Translations under genes and position numbers: made by a program
Shown here: in pieces, positions 51,369 through 60,717 of the stretch
How positions within the stretch are numbered: position 1 is the stretch's first letter
Layout: every line of letters starts with the position of its first letter
Assembly (NCBI GenBank): GCA_026393115.1
Contig: JAPLAU010000028.1
Location: 211,338-275,337, forward strand
Direction of reading: 5' to 3'
Source: Actinomycetota bacterium
GTDB taxonomy: Bacteria; Actinomycetota; Actinomycetes; S36-B12; CAIYMF01
Length of the DNA: 64,000 nucleotides
The notes under the pieces: model-generated
The model's input: the letters and a program-made list of their open reading frames with translations, nothing else
What the model was told of the DNA's origin: nothing
Database searches by the model: none

Positions 51369-52435
51369 GAGGCTGTTCCTGTCGAGCTCGTGGCATAGGG
51401 GCCGAGAATCTCGCCAGAACCCTTAGGTACCAACGTTGTTGGCAGAATCATGCGTTCACTTGGCCCGGTGTCGCCATCAATGCGACGGAACAAGATTTCT
51501 GCGGCTGCGGTGCCTAGTCCAGCAACGTCTTGGAGCACCAGAGTGACTCCGGGATTGAGTAGGTCGACCAGAGGCAGGTCGTCGAAGCCGACCAGTGCGA
51601 TTTCGTGCTGGCGCCCCATGTGGTGCAGTGCGCGCACCACGCCGATCGTCAGCAAGTTCTGACTCGCAAATATAGCGGTGGGTGCGTCGGGTGCCGCGAG
51701 TAATTCGGCCACAGCGACCTCTGCTTGATCGCTTGCCGTGAGCGCTTGCCGAATGAGTGCGGAATCAACGGAGATACCGGCGCGATCAAGGGCGTCGTGG
51801 TAACCGGTCAGGCGTTCAATGGCGGTGCTGATGCTCGGTAGGTCGCCGAGAAATCCGATGCGCCGGTGGCCGTGGGCCAGCAAATGTTCGATGGCAATTC
51901 GGGCGCCGGTGGCGTTGGCAGTCAGCACAGCATCGGCATCAAGGAATGTCGGTGGGCGGTCGACGAACACCATGGGGGTTCCGGAGCGTTGCTCCTTGGC
52001 GAGGTATGACTGGTCGTGTCCGGTAGGCATCACGATGAGACCATCGACGCGGCGGGCCACCAGTGCAGTGGCGAGGTCACGTTCGCGTACTTCATCTTCA
52101 TCGACACTGCCTGCAATGACGACCACTCCGCGTTCGCGTGCGACTTCTTCGATGCGCCGATGGAGTGCCGCTTCGAAGGGGTTCGAGACGTCTTCGAGGA
52201 TGAGCCCAATGGTCTGGGTCTTGCCATCACTGCGGCGCAGACTGCTCGCGGTGAGATTGGGATGGTAGTCAAGTTGTTCGGCTGCCTGCCGAACCCGATC
52301 GGTGAGATCGTCAGAGACGCCGGGTTCGAGATTGACCACTCGTGACACTGTTTTGAGGCTGACACCCGAAAGAGCGGCCACGTCGCGCATCGTGGGCCGC
52401 TGCCGAGGAACCGCCGTCTGCTGGGTGTTCGTCAT
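51365..52435 (-). CDS. LacI-family repressor of the sugar regulon
   Basis: The 356-residue protein has an N-terminal helix-turn-helix MRDVAALSGVSLKTVSRVVN (16-35) with the hinge helix, and a periplasmic-binding-protein-like effector domain. AGGGAGG lies 6 bases before the ATG. It is coupled to the kinase and divergent from the transporter genes. It probably binds the two operators at 52486 and 52561 and releases them on sugar or sugar phosphate. Confidence 0.94.
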   Translation of the reverse strand: MTNTQQTAVPRQRPTMRDVAALSGVSLKTVSRVVNLEPGVSDDLTDRVRQAAEQLDYHPNLTASSLRRSDGKTQTIGLILEDVSNPFEAALHRRIEEVARERGVVVIAGSVDEDEVRERDLATALVARRVDGLIVMPTGHDQSYLAKEQRSGTPMVFVDRPPTFLDADAVLTANATGARIAIEHLLAHGHRRIGFLGDLPSISTAIERLTGYHDALDRAGISVDSALIRQALTASDQAEVAVAELLAAPDAPTAIFASQNLLTIGVVRALHHMGRQHEIALVGFDDLPLVDLLNPGVTLVLQDVAGLGTAAAEILFRRIDGDTGPSERMILPTTLVPKGSGEILGPYATSSTGTAS

Positions 52436-52485
52436 CTGACCTCCCTTCGCGGTATGTGGTTAGCCGTCGCAGTGCGTCTAACAAA

Positions 52486-52500
52486 GATAACGTTGTCATC
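52486..52500. promoter_or_regulatory. LacI-type operator, lacI side
   Basis: GATAACGTTGTCATC matches the core of the palindrome at 52561 with one change. It lies about 77 bp from it, centre to centre, and 50 bases before the repressor ATG on the minus strand, so it could serve autoregulation. Confidence 0.65.
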
Positions 52501-52528
52501 TCGACGATGTCTAGGCGTAAATTTCGTA

Positions 52529-52557
52529 TTGACAAAACATACTCCTTCGGATTACAA
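52529..52557 (+). promoter_or_regulatory. Promoter of the sugar transporter operon
   Basis: TTGACA at 52529-52534 and a TTACAA -10-like hexamer at 52552-52557 are 17 bases apart. The operator at 52561 begins 3 bases after the -10. Confidence 0.65.
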
Positions 52558-52560
52558 CTG

Positions 52561-52578
52561 CCTGACAACGTTGTCAGG
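52561..52578. promoter_or_regulatory. LacI-type operator, transporter side
   Basis: CCTGACAACGTTGTCAGG is a perfect 18-bp palindrome over the expected start of transcription. Binding by the adjacent LacI protein would block the promoter. Confidence 0.8.
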
Positions 52579-52646
52579 AACCACTTGCCAACACCCACAG
52601 AGTCTCCTGCAGACCCACGGGGGAGACCGTCGAAAGGACCTATCGA

Positions 52647-53723
52647 ATGTTCGGAACCTCCAAGGCCTCTCGTGGCCTGATCGTCGCGGCCGGGGCAGCC
52701 ACGCTGCTGCTTGCCGCTTGCTCGAGCTCCTCGAGCTCGTCGACCACAAGCTCGGCTGCTGCGTCCAGCGCCGCGGCCACGTCAGCTTCGGCTTCCTCGT
52801 CGGCCAGTGGCTCAGCCGCGTGCGACGTCACCGGCAAGAAGGTTGCCTTCGTCATGGGCGCCGAATCCGACCCGTTCTTCCAGGCCATGAAGGTTGGAGC
52901 TGCGGCTGAGGCCCAGGCCAAGGGCATGGAACTGATCTGGCAGGGCGACGCCAAGGAATACTCACCAGCGACGCAGATCCCCGTTGTTGACCAGGTGCTC
53001 GCGCAGAAGCCTGACGCACTCGTGCTCATCCCCACCGACCCCAAGGCACTGCAGCCCTCGGTGGCCAAGGCCAAGGCTGCTGGAGTCATCGTTGCCAACG
53101 TTGACACCAAGGTCGAGGACCTGACCGATGTCACCACCTTCATCACCGGTGACAACGCCGATGGTGGTGCCAAGGCTGCCGACTCACTGGCAGGCGCCAT
53201 TGGTTACAAGGCGGGCACCAAGTACAAGGTTGTCGTTGGACTCTCCTCGGAGACCGCCACGACCAACGTTGCTCGACTTGAGGGCTTCAAGAAGGCTATC
53301 GCCGAAAAGTACCCGGACATCGAGATCGTTGACGTCGCTTACTCGCAGAGCAAGCCTGAGGTTGCCAACACCAACATCAACAACTGGCTGACCAAGTACC
53401 CCGACCTCAACGGCATCTTCGCGATTGACGGCACCAACGCCCAGGGCGCGGCTGCCGCACTTCAGGCCAAGGGCCTGGCGGGCAAGGTTGCTCTCGTTGG
53501 TTACGACGCCTACCCCGACAACGTCAAGCTCGTCAAGGATGGCGTCATCACTTCATTGATCGCTCAGGTTCCCGCGGATGAGGCCAAGCAGGCCGTCGAC
53601 GCGGTCGCTGATGCGCTCTGTGGAAACACTGCTGGTATCCAGAAGGAAGTTGTCATCCCTAACTTCACGATTGACAAGAACACCTCTGAGGCTGACCTGA
53701 AGAAGTACACCTACGTCGCCTAA
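52647..53723 (+). CDS. Sugar ABC transporter substrate-binding lipoprotein
   Basis: The 358-residue precursor has a lipobox LAAC (Cys25), a Ser/Ala/Thr-rich linker of about 35 residues and a type I periplasmic-binding fold (KKVAFVMGAESDPFFQAMKVG, PTDPKALQPSVAKAKAAG, GIFAIDGTNAQGAA). It resembles RbsB/FrcB-type sugar-binding proteins. AGGACC precedes the ATG. A stem-loop follows its stop. Confidence 0.94.
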   Translation: MFGTSKASRGLIVAAGAATLLLAACSSSSSSSTTSSAAASSAAATSASASSSASGSAACDVTGKKVAFVMGAESDPFFQAMKVGAAAEAQAKGMELIWQGDAKEYSPATQIPVVDQVLAQKPDALVLIPTDPKALQPSVAKAKAAGVIVANVDTKVEDLTDVTTFITGDNADGGAKAADSLAGAIGYKAGTKYKVVVGLSSETATTNVARLEGFKKAIAEKYPDIEIVDVAYSQSKPEVANTNINNWLTKYPDLNGIFAIDGTNAQGAAAALQAKGLAGKVALVGYDAYPDNVKLVKDGVITSLIAQVPADEAKQAVDAVADALCGNTAGIQKEVVIPNFTIDKNTSEADLKKYTYVA

Positions 53724-53743
53724 GCCATGTAGGTAATCGGCGG

Positions 53744-53778
53744 TGGGCCGGCATTGACGCAAGGTTGATGCCGGCCCA
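53744..53778 (+). terminator. Intercistronic stem-loop after the binding-protein gene
   Basis: The perfect 11-bp stem TGGGCCGGCAT/ATGCCGGCCCA with a 13-base loop is the kind that stops part of the transcripts or protects the upstream mRNA, so that binding protein is made in excess. Confidence 0.65.
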
Positions 53779-53840
53779 TTCCGGTGGTTCGATTGTTCAG
53801 CCCGCATAAACTGCGGCGAGCGCCCCGCTGAGGAGGGCAC

Positions 53841-54878
53841 GTGGCAACAACCGAGACTCATAGTCCGAATCCTGCCGGCACCCAGGTAGTGGTTGCCAGC
53901 AGTCGATTCAAGACCCTGATTTCCAATCAGCAGTTCATCTTGCTGATTGTCTGGATCCTCATGGTGATCGGCTTTAGCCTAATCAACCACATCTTCTTTA
54001 GCGTGGGTGTCGCTGAAAACATCTTGCTCGACTGGGCACCCTTGGTGCTCATCGCAGTCGGTGAACTCATCGTCATCATCAGCGGTGGTATTGACTTGTC
54101 CGTCGGCGCCATCGTGGGTTTCACTGGCGTGATCTCCGCCTTCGCCATGCGCAGCTTGTACGAAGGCAGCTTGGCCGAACAGCCTTACCTCGTGCTCGCG
54201 ATTGGCGTTCTCGTCTGCGTCATCGTTGGCCTACTTGTGGGCCTGATCAACTCTTTGCTCATCAACTACGCCAAGCTCGTTCCGTTCATTGCAACCCTTG
54301 TGACCCTGGGCGCCTGCTCGGGAATGGCGTTAGTGTTCACCAAGGGTGCGCCCGTGATGGGTGGTCCACGTGAAGCCATCGCGCTCTCGCCTGCGTGGAT
54401 TGGCCCCTTCTCGAGGCCGGTCCTCATCGTTGTGGTGGTCGTTTTGATCCTGTGGGCGTTCGTGCACAAGGCACGATTCGGTCGCTACACCTTCGCGATC
54501 GGTTCGAACTCCTTCGCCGCTCGTGCCGCTGGTATCAACGTCAAGCGTCACGTCACCAAGGTCTACATGCTGTCGGGATTGATGGCCGGTCTGGCGGGAT
54601 TCTTCTTCTACCTTCGACTCGGTTCAGGTGCCCCGACGTCGGGTCTAGGCAACGAACTCGATGCCATCGCCGCTGTCGTAATCGGGGGCGCAGCGCTTAC
54701 TGGCGGCGTGGGACGAGTGTCGGGAACTGTCCTGGGCGCACTTATTCTCACAACCGTGACAAGCGGCTTGATCATCTCGGGTGTCGACCCCCAGTGGAAG
54801 CGCGTCGTTGTCGCGGCGCTCATCGCTATCGCTGCCACCTTGCAAGCTCTGCGCAAGACGGAAGGCGGTGCCTCATGA
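53841..54878 (+). CDS. Sugar ABC transporter permease (RbsC/FrcC type)
   Basis: The 345-residue protein has eight to ten membrane helices and the permease motif GGIDLSVGAIVGF, typical of the RbsC branch. GAGGAGG lies before the GTG start. The gene overlaps the ATPase gene by 4 bases (ATGA). Confidence 0.94.
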   Translation: MATTETHSPNPAGTQVVVASSRFKTLISNQQFILLIVWILMVIGFSLINHIFFSVGVAENILLDWAPLVLIAVGELIVIISGGIDLSVGAIVGFTGVISAFAMRSLYEGSLAEQPYLVLAIGVLVCVIVGLLVGLINSLLINYAKLVPFIATLVTLGACSGMALVFTKGAPVMGGPREAIALSPAWIGPFSRPVLIVVVVVLILWAFVHKARFGRYTFAIGSNSFAARAAGINVKRHVTKVYMLSGLMAGLAGFFFYLRLGSGAPTSGLGNELDAIAAVVIGGAALTGGVGRVSGTVLGALILTTVTSGLIISGVDPQWKRVVVAALIAIAATLQALRKTEGGAS

Positions 54879-55630
54879 GCGGCGAAGTTCTCTACGAAGT
54901 TCGCAATCTGACCAAGCGCTATGGCGCGGTGGTTGCTCTCGACGATGCCAGCATGAAGTTGCACGCAGGCGAAATCGTCGGTCTGGTTGGTGACAACGGT
55001 GCCGGCAAGTCGACGCTGGTGAAGTGCCTTTCGGGCGCACATCTACCGACGAGCGGCGAGATCTTGCTTGACGGCATGGAGCGCAACTGGCACTCACCGC
55101 ATGATGCGATTCAGGCCGGGGTCGAGACGCTCTATCAGGACTCGGGTCTTGCCCCGCACTTGAGCGTCAGCGCCAACGTGTTCCTTGGTCGTGAACTGGT
55201 GAAGCCGGGAATCCTGGGCAAGATGGGGTTCCTGTCGCAGAAGCAAATGGATGTACAGGCCCACCACGATCTCGAAGAGGTCGGCATCGCTGTTCCCGCT
55301 TCGGGACGCTCGGTGTCACAGCTCTCCGGTGGTCAGCGTCAGGCGGTGGCCATCGGTCGTGCGGTGGCGTGGGCGAGCAAGGTGATCATCCTCGATGAGC
55401 CGACGAACCACCTGGGTGCGCGTCAGGCGGGTGAAGTGCTCAACGTCATGCTGGAGGCGAAAGCCAAGGGACTCGGCGTCATCTTCATTTCGCACACCTT
55501 GCCGCACGTCCTTCAGGTGACTGATCGCGTCGTGGTGTTGCGTTTGGGCAAGGTCGTCAAGGACGCTCCGACCTCGGAGTTCGACGCCGAGAGCCTCTTG
55601 GGCACCATCACCGGCCTCAAGGTCGACTAG
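54875..55630 (+). CDS. Sugar ABC transporter ATPase (single domain, FrcA type)
   Basis: The 251-residue ATPase has Walker A GDNGAGKST (39-47), signature QLSGGQRQAVAIGRA and Walker B VIILDEPTNHLGARQ. It is half the size of RbsA, as in FrcA, which supports a fructose-type importer. ATG at 54875 overlaps the permease stop. Confidence 0.94.
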   Translation: MSGEVLYEVRNLTKRYGAVVALDDASMKLHAGEIVGLVGDNGAGKSTLVKCLSGAHLPTSGEILLDGMERNWHSPHDAIQAGVETLYQDSGLAPHLSVSANVFLGRELVKPGILGKMGFLSQKQMDVQAHHDLEEVGIAVPASGRSVSQLSGGQRQAVAIGRAVAWASKVIILDEPTNHLGARQAGEVLNVMLEAKAKGLGVIFISHTLPHVLQVTDRVVVLRLGKVVKDAPTSEFDAESLLGTITGLKVD

Positions 55631-55636
55631 AACTGG

Positions 55637-55642
55637 CACACT
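55637..55642 (+). promoter_or_regulatory. -10-like element of the sulfotransferase-like gene
   Basis: CACACT ends 6 nt before the GTG at 55649; weak match. Confidence 0.3.
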
Positions 55643-55648
55643 GAGGCG

Positions 55649-56389
55649 GTGACCCGAGAGCCGCGTCGGCTGCACGTCATCGGTGCCTGCATGCCGAAGG
55701 CCGGGTCGATGACGTTGGCTGATTCCTTCAGCCCGACATATCGAACCGCGCACGAAGCGGGGATACGTCGTTTGCTGGCTTATCAGGGCGAACATCTGCG
55801 AGGCGAGATGTCCCGCGGAAGACAAGTGGCTCTGATGATGGCGCGCGACGCCGAAGTTGACGCTGAAGTTGATGCGATCACCTCACTGTGGATGTGGCGT
55901 GAAGCAGTGGTCGAAGCCTTTCCGGAGGCGCACTTTGCGATGTCGTTTCGCGAACCCGAGTCGTGGTCACGGTCGCTGGCGCTGCAGTTTATTCGTTTCT
56001 CAACGTCGAGCGATGAGTCCGTAAGGGCAGATTTTGCGTTAGTGGCGCTACGACTGTGGATGAGCGTCGATTCCGAAGCGCAAGCCGACGATGTCGGTCA
56101 GGACTTTGCGGCACTCGCTTCTGATTACTGGCTGCGCGCGGCCACCGAGCAATTGCTCTTCCCGCCCGAACGCAGCACGTACATTGATATGCACCAGATG
56201 GAACACGGATTAGTGCGGCTTGAGCAACAACTGGGGCTCGCGTCTGGAACGGTGAACGTCGCCGCCCACTCGCATATCCGCCCGGCAGACCAGCAAATTC
56301 CGGCAGTGCTCGACGTGGCCTTGCGTGACGCGTTCGGTAGCGAGCACTACGCGCTGCTTGAGCAGTTGCAGGCCCGCGCTCAGGAGTAG
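55649..56389 (+). CDS. P-loop sulfotransferase-like protein
   Basis: The 246-residue protein has a P-loop-like start IGACMPKAGSMTLADSF where sulfotransferases bind the 5'-phosphate of PAPS, and FREPESW near residue 100, the usual RdP motif. The C-terminal half is not conserved in a way I can place. It may move sulfate or phosphosugar groups or have another role. It lies between the sugar transporter and glpX. Confidence 0.65.
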   Translation: MTREPRRLHVIGACMPKAGSMTLADSFSPTYRTAHEAGIRRLLAYQGEHLRGEMSRGRQVALMMARDAEVDAEVDAITSLWMWREAVVEAFPEAHFAMSFREPESWSRSLALQFIRFSTSSDESVRADFALVALRLWMSVDSEAQADDVGQDFAALASDYWLRAATEQLLFPPERSTYIDMHQMEHGLVRLEQQLGLASGTVNVAAHSHIRPADQQIPAVLDVALRDAFGSEHYALLEQLQARAQE

Positions 56390-56394
56390 CGGGT

Positions 56395-57417
56395 CTAGTG
56401 ACCTGACTCAAAGTCGACTGACGCGTAAGTGCCTAGTTTGCTGAATCGGTGCTCGCTGATGACTTCGCGAATCGTGCCACTCTTTGAGCGCATCACGATG
56501 GAGTGCGTACTAGCACCGCCGGCCGAGTAGCGCACACCGCGCATCAGCTCACCGTCGGTGATACCGGTTGCGCAGAAGAAGACGTTCTCACCGGTGACGA
56601 GGTCGTTGGTCAGCAGCACGCGATCTAGATCGTGGCCGGCATCAATGGCACGTTGACGTTCGGCGTCATCGCGTGGCCAGAGGCGCCCCTGAATCACTCC
56701 GCCCATACAGGCCATCGCGCATGCGCTGATGATTCCTTCGGGAGTTCCGCCGATTCCGAGCAAGAGGTCGACGCCGGTGCCTTCACGCGCCGCCATGATG
56801 GCACCGGCAACGTCACCATCGGAAATGAACTTGATGCGACCTCCGGCGGCGCGCACTTCGGCGACGATGCCGTCGTGGCGTGGACGATCGAGAATGACGA
56901 CGGTGAGGTCTTCGACCCGTTCGCCCTTGGCCTTCGCCACTCGGCGTAGGTTTTCGGCCACGGGCGCGGTGATGTCGACGACGTCGGCTGCCTCCGGCCC
57001 GGTCACCAACTTCTCCATGTAGAACACCGCGCTTGGGTCATACATCGAACCGCGGTCGGCGACGGCGATCACCGAAATCGCGTTGTTCATTCCCTTGGCC
57101 GCGAGTGTGGTTCCGTCGATGGGATCGACGGCGACGTCGACCTTGGGTCCGGTGCGATCGCCGATGCGCTCACCGTTGAACAGCATCGGTGCGTCATCCT
57201 TCTCGCCTTCACCGATGACAACCGTGCCATCCATCGACACGGAGGTGACCAGGGCGCGCATGGCGTTGACGGCAACCGCGTCGGCCCCGTTCTTGTCGCC
57301 TCTGCCGACCCAGCGAGCCGCTGCCATGGCTGCGGCCTCGGTGACACGCACCAGTTCGAGTGCGAGGTTGCGGTCGGGAGCCTCTCCCCGTGACGGCTGC
57401 TGACTCTGCGTGGACAT
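56395..57417 (-). CDS. glpX: Class II fructose-1,6-bisphosphatase GlpX
   Basis: The 340-residue protein has the phosphatase motif DPIDGTT (98-104), [11 protein letters not shown] and GGTPEGI typical of GlpX. It hydrolyses fructose 1,6-bisphosphate in gluconeogenesis. The ATG at 57417 is leaderless by its TACTCT at 6 nt. A longer open frame to 57519 is unlikely. Confidence 0.95.
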   Translation of the reverse strand: MSTQSQQPSRGEAPDRNLALELVRVTEAAAMAAARWVGRGDKNGADAVAVNAMRALVTSVSMDGTVVIGEGEKDDAPMLFNGERIGDRTGPKVDVAVDPIDGTTLAAKGMNNAISVIAVADRGSMYDPSAVFYMEKLVTGPEAADVVDITAPVAENLRRVAKAKGERVEDLTVVILDRPRHDGIVAEVRAAGGRIKFISDGDVAGAIMAAREGTGVDLLLGIGGTPEGIISACAMACMGGVIQGRLWPRDDAERQRAIDAGHDLDRVLLTNDLVTGENVFFCATGITDGELMRGVRYSAGGASTHSIVMRSKSGTIREVISEHRFSKLGTYASVDFESGH

Positions 57418-57423
57418 GCACCA

Positions 57424-57429
57424 AGAGTA
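57424..57429 (-). promoter_or_regulatory. -10-like element of glpX
   Basis: TACTCT ends 6 nt before the ATG at 57417. Confidence 0.5.
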
Positions 57430-57473
57430 GTGGGGGCGCTCTGCCCCAAGCCGCGCAAAGTCACAGAAGGCGT

Positions 57474-57479
57474 CAGAAT
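57474..57479 (+). promoter_or_regulatory. -10-like element of the DUF4245 gene
   Basis: CAGAAT ends 6 nt before the ATG at 57486; divergent from the glpX element. Confidence 0.45.
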
Positions 57480-57485
57480 GGGTAC

Positions 57486-58160
57486 ATGACCACACTGGGC
57501 GACGAGCCACCGGCGTCATCGGAGCCGACGCCTGCGGTGGTTGACGATGCCGCCGTGGCGCCTGCGGAGATGGCGACTGTCACCTATGGAGGGCAGACGT
57601 TTCAGGCCGCAAAGACCCGGAGGCGAGGCCGCGAGACGGTGCGCGACATGGTCATCTCGATGGCTGTCGTGGGGCTCGGAATTGCAGCATTGATGCTGGT
57701 GACGTGGCGACCCAAGCCCGAGGCGCAGGTGCGCGTTATCGACTGGAAGCCAGCGGCCACCGCGGCGCAATCGGCTTCCCAGTACCCCGTGGTGACGCCG
57801 GTGGGACTGTCGGATCAGTGGCGCGCCACCAGTGCCCGATTCGAGTCGGAGCCGCAGAGCGCGGGCCGGCCGGTGTGGCATGTGGGGTACGTGACCCCGA
57901 ACAACGCCTATGCGGGAGTCGAGCAGAGTGATGCTGATCCGGCAATTTTCATCAGTCGCTCCGTTGATGGTGGACGACCTGACGGTGAGGTGGTCATCGG
58001 TGGTCGTGCGTGGCAGTCGTACGCACCTGGTGCCAACGGTTTCCGATCGCTCGTGCGCACCGAGGGTGGGTCAACCGTCATCGTCACCGGCAGTGCCGAT
58101 TCCGCTGAACTCACAGCACTTGCCGCAGCGCTACAGAATTCGCCGGTCAGTACGAACTAG
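57486..58160 (+). CDS. DUF4245 membrane-anchored protein
   Basis: The 224-residue protein has a cytoplasmic N-terminal part of about 60 residues, one membrane helix (about 58-77, [20 protein letters not shown]) and an outer domain of DUF4245 type ([30 protein letters not shown]). DUF4245 genes stand next to glpX in many actinobacteria. Function unknown. Confidence 0.9.
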   Translation: MTTLGDEPPASSEPTPAVVDDAAVAPAEMATVTYGGQTFQAAKTRRRGRETVRDMVISMAVVGLGIAALMLVTWRPKPEAQVRVIDWKPAATAAQSASQYPVVTPVGLSDQWRATSARFESEPQSAGRPVWHVGYVTPNNAYAGVEQSDADPAIFISRSVDGGRPDGEVVIGGRAWQSYAPGANGFRSLVRTEGGSTVIVTGSADSAELTALAAALQNSPVSTN

Positions 58161-58171
58161 GTCGGCGGCTT

Positions 58172-58188
58172 GAGAATTCCTAATTCTC
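58172..58188. terminator. Stem-loop between convergent DUF4245 and xseB
   Basis: GAGAATT-CCT-AATTCTC is a perfect 7-bp stem that overlaps the xseB stop codon at 58180. It is a candidate two-way terminator. Confidence 0.55.
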
Positions 58189-58401
58189 GTCTGACTCTGT
58201 TGCGCGGGTGACTTCGTCGAAACGTGCGCGTGCGCCTTCAAGGCGTTGTTCGCACAGGCTGGCCAGTTTCTCGCCCTTTTCCCACAGCGCCATCATTTCG
58301 TCGAGGGGAAGTTCGGGATCATCGAGTGCACGAACGACGCGTTCGAGTTCGGTGCGTGCCTGCTCGTAGTTGAGTTCGTCGGGGTTGTTCGTTGCGGTCA
58401 T
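58180..58401 (-). CDS. xseB: Exodeoxyribonuclease VII small subunit
   Basis: The 73-residue protein has the XseB pattern YEQARTELERVVRALDDPELPLDEMMALWEKGEKL with the usual helical length. It binds XseA. Its start overlaps the XseA stop by one base. Confidence 0.95.
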   Translation of the reverse strand: MTATNNPDELNYEQARTELERVVRALDDPELPLDEMMALWEKGEKLASLCEQRLEGARARFDEVTRATESDEN

Positions 58402-59681
58402 CAGTTGTCCTCGGTCGTGGTGGGTGATGGCTCGTCGTGCTCGATGTGGGTGACGTCGGCTAGGAACGAACCTGACGCTAGTCGCACGGTGACGCGCTCG
58501 TTTTCGATGAGTTGATCAGATCGCGAAATCACGCGAGCGCCGTCGAGTCGCCTGACTACGGCAAAGCCGCGATCGAGGGTGCCCTGCGGCGAGAGCGCCA
58601 TGAGTTCGGCGCGACGTCCCCCGGCAGCAACGAACTCGTGTCGAATTCGCACCGAAACAGCCGAGCGGCCGCGTTGGCGCAGATCGCTGATGATGCGCAC
58701 TCGCTCAGAAAGCAGCGCCTGGGGGTTACGCAGTGCTGGATGTGTGCGAACAACGGCTAGTGAGCGTTCGTCGGCGGCGAGGCGGCCAACGACGCGCGCT
58801 CGAATGCGATCGCGGGCATCGCGGACACCAGCACGCTGTTCGCGTACATCGGGCACGATGCGTCGGGCCGCGTCGGTGGGTGTGCTTGCTCGCACATCGG
58901 CGACTAGATCGAGTAGGGGAGAGTCTTCCTCGTGTCCAATTGCCGACACGACGGGCGTGAACGCTGCGGCAACAGCGCGCAGCAGTGACTCATCGGAGAA
59001 CGGCAGCAGGTCTTCGAAAGAACCACCGCCGCGCGTGATTACGATGACGTCAACTTCGGGAATGCGGTCGAGTTCTGTGACGGCCGCACGAACGGCGACA
59101 GCCGAGTCGGGGCCTTGCACCGGAACCTCACGCACCTCGAATTCGACGGCTGGCCACCGCCGTCGAGCGTTCTCGATGACATCGGTCATTGCGGCGCTGG
59201 ATCGACCGCAGATCAGGCCAACGCGTCGAGGCAGGAATGGCAGTGGTCGTTTGCGCTCTTCATCGAAGAGCCCCTCGGCAGCGAGAAGTCGCCGACGCGT
59301 CTCGATGACGGCGAGCAGTTCGCCTAGGCCGACGGGGCGAATATGGAACGCCTTCAGTCGTATCTCGCCGCGCCGTTCCCACCACTCAATACCGGCATTC
59401 ACCACCACCTGAGTCCCGTCGGTGAGCGGTGCACCCGCTGCTTCAATGACGGCCCGAGGTGCGGCAATCTGCAGTGATACTTCGGCTGTACTGTCGCGCA
59501 GAGTCAGGAAGCTGAGCCCTTGGCCGGGACGAATCGTGATCTCGGCGATCTGGCCCTCAATCCAGACCCGGCCGAGCCGGCCGATCCAGTCGCCGATGCG
59601 GCGGGAGACCTCGCGGACCTGCCACGGGGCGTCGGCTGAGCCGCCGCGGGGGTGCGACTGCTCGTCGGATGTCTGGCTCAT
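58401..59681 (-). CDS. xseA: Exodeoxyribonuclease VII large subunit
   Basis: The 426-residue protein has an N-terminal OB-fold (about 25-120, VWIEGQIAEITIRPGQGLSFLTLRD) and the catalytic region with DVIVITRGGGSFEDLLPFSDE and SAIGHEEDSPL. It cuts single-stranded DNA from both ends together with XseB. Confidence 0.95.
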   Translation of the reverse strand: MSQTSDEQSHPRGGSADAPWQVREVSRRIGDWIGRLGRVWIEGQIAEITIRPGQGLSFLTLRDSTAEVSLQIAAPRAVIEAAGAPLTDGTQVVVNAGIEWWERRGEIRLKAFHIRPVGLGELLAVIETRRRLLAAEGLFDEERKRPLPFLPRRVGLICGRSSAAMTDVIENARRRWPAVEFEVREVPVQGPDSAVAVRAAVTELDRIPEVDVIVITRGGGSFEDLLPFSDESLLRAVAAAFTPVVSAIGHEEDSPLLDLVADVRASTPTDAARRIVPDVREQRAGVRDARDRIRARVVGRLAADERSLAVVRTHPALRNPQALLSERVRIISDLRQRGRSAVSVRIRHEFVAAGGRRAELMALSPQGTLDRGFAVVRRLDGARVISRSDQLIENERVTVRLASGSFLADVTHIEHDEPSPTTTEDN

Positions 59682-59730
59682 CGCCCCATGATGGACCTCC
59701 GCTCCGGCAGGCGGTTACTCGCGGGCTGCC

Positions 59731-59736
59731 TAGAAT
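59731..59736 (+). promoter_or_regulatory. -10-like element of ispH
   Basis: TAGAAT ends 6 nt before the ATG at 59743. Confidence 0.55.
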
Positions 59737-59742
59737 GGCGGT

Positions 59743-60711
59743 ATGTCATCTTCTGCTCCGACCGGCCGCGTCCTGCTCGCGGCACCACGCGGCTACTGCG
59801 CGGGCGTTGATCGCGCAGTGCACACCGTCGAAAAGGCGCTCGAGCTCTACGGAGCGCCGGTCTACGTGCGCAAGCAGATCGTGCATAACAAGTACGTCGT
59901 GAGCACTCTGGAGGAAGCCGGTGCGATCTTCGTCGATGAGCTCGAGGAGGTGCCCGAGGGCAGCACCGTGGTCTTTTCGGCACACGGCGTCTCGCCGGCG
60001 GTTCACAGCGAAGCAGCCGAGCGCAGCCTCAAGACCATCGACGCGACCTGCCCCCTAGTGACGAAGGTGCACGGCGAGGCCCGCAGATTCGCCGCCGAGG
60101 GCTACCAGATTCTGCTGATCGGCCACGAGGGCCACGAAGAGGTTGAGGGCACCTACGGCCAGGCACCCAACAACATCACCATCGTTGACGGGCCTGAGCA
60201 CGTCACTGATGTGCACCTTCGTAATGATCAGAAGGTCGCGTGGCTGTCTCAGACAACGCTGTCGGTCGACGAGACACTGATCACCGTTGAGATGCTGCGC
60301 AAGAAGCTGCCGCTACTCATCGATCCGCCGAGTGACGATATTTGCTACGCCACGCAAAATCGCCAAATAGCGGTCAAGGAAATCGCCCCCCAGTGCGATC
60401 TGCTGATCGTCGTCGGCAGCGGTAACTCGTCGAACTCAGTGCGGCTCGTCGAAGTTGCCCTCGACAACGGTGCGCGAACCTCGTATCGCGTAGATAGCGC
60501 AGCTGAAATCGATAAGGCGTGGTTTGTCGGTGCAGGCACCATCGGTGTTACCAGCGGCGCGTCAGTTCCGGAAAATCTCGTCGATGGAGTCCTGGCGTTG
60601 TTGGCTGAACATGGTTTTGCCGACGTCGTTGAGGTGCATTCGGCCGAGGAACATCTGACCTTCTCGCTGCCACCAGAACTGCGCCGCGATATCAAAGCAG
60701 CGCAAGGCTGA
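59743..60711 (+). CDS. ispH: HMBPP reductase IspH
   Basis: The 322-residue protein has the three cluster cysteines: Cys19 in [12 protein letters not shown], one in DATCPLV (about 104) and one in [11 protein letters not shown] (about 202), plus SAHGVSP and [12 protein letters not shown]. It makes isopentenyl and dimethylallyl diphosphate in the last step of the MEP pathway. The product feeds enzymes such as UppS. Confidence 0.96.
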   Translation: MSSSAPTGRVLLAAPRGYCAGVDRAVHTVEKALELYGAPVYVRKQIVHNKYVVSTLEEAGAIFVDELEEVPEGSTVVFSAHGVSPAVHSEAAERSLKTIDATCPLVTKVHGEARRFAAEGYQILLIGHEGHEEVEGTYGQAPNNITIVDGPEHVTDVHLRNDQKVAWLSQTTLSVDETLITVEMLRKKLPLLIDPPSDDICYATQNRQIAVKEIAPQCDLLIVVGSGNSSNSVRLVEVALDNGARTSYRVDSAAEIDKAWFVGAGTIGVTSGASVPENLVDGVLALLAEHGFADVVEVHSAEEHLTFSLPPELRRDIKAAQG

Positions 60712-60717
60712 GGCGCT

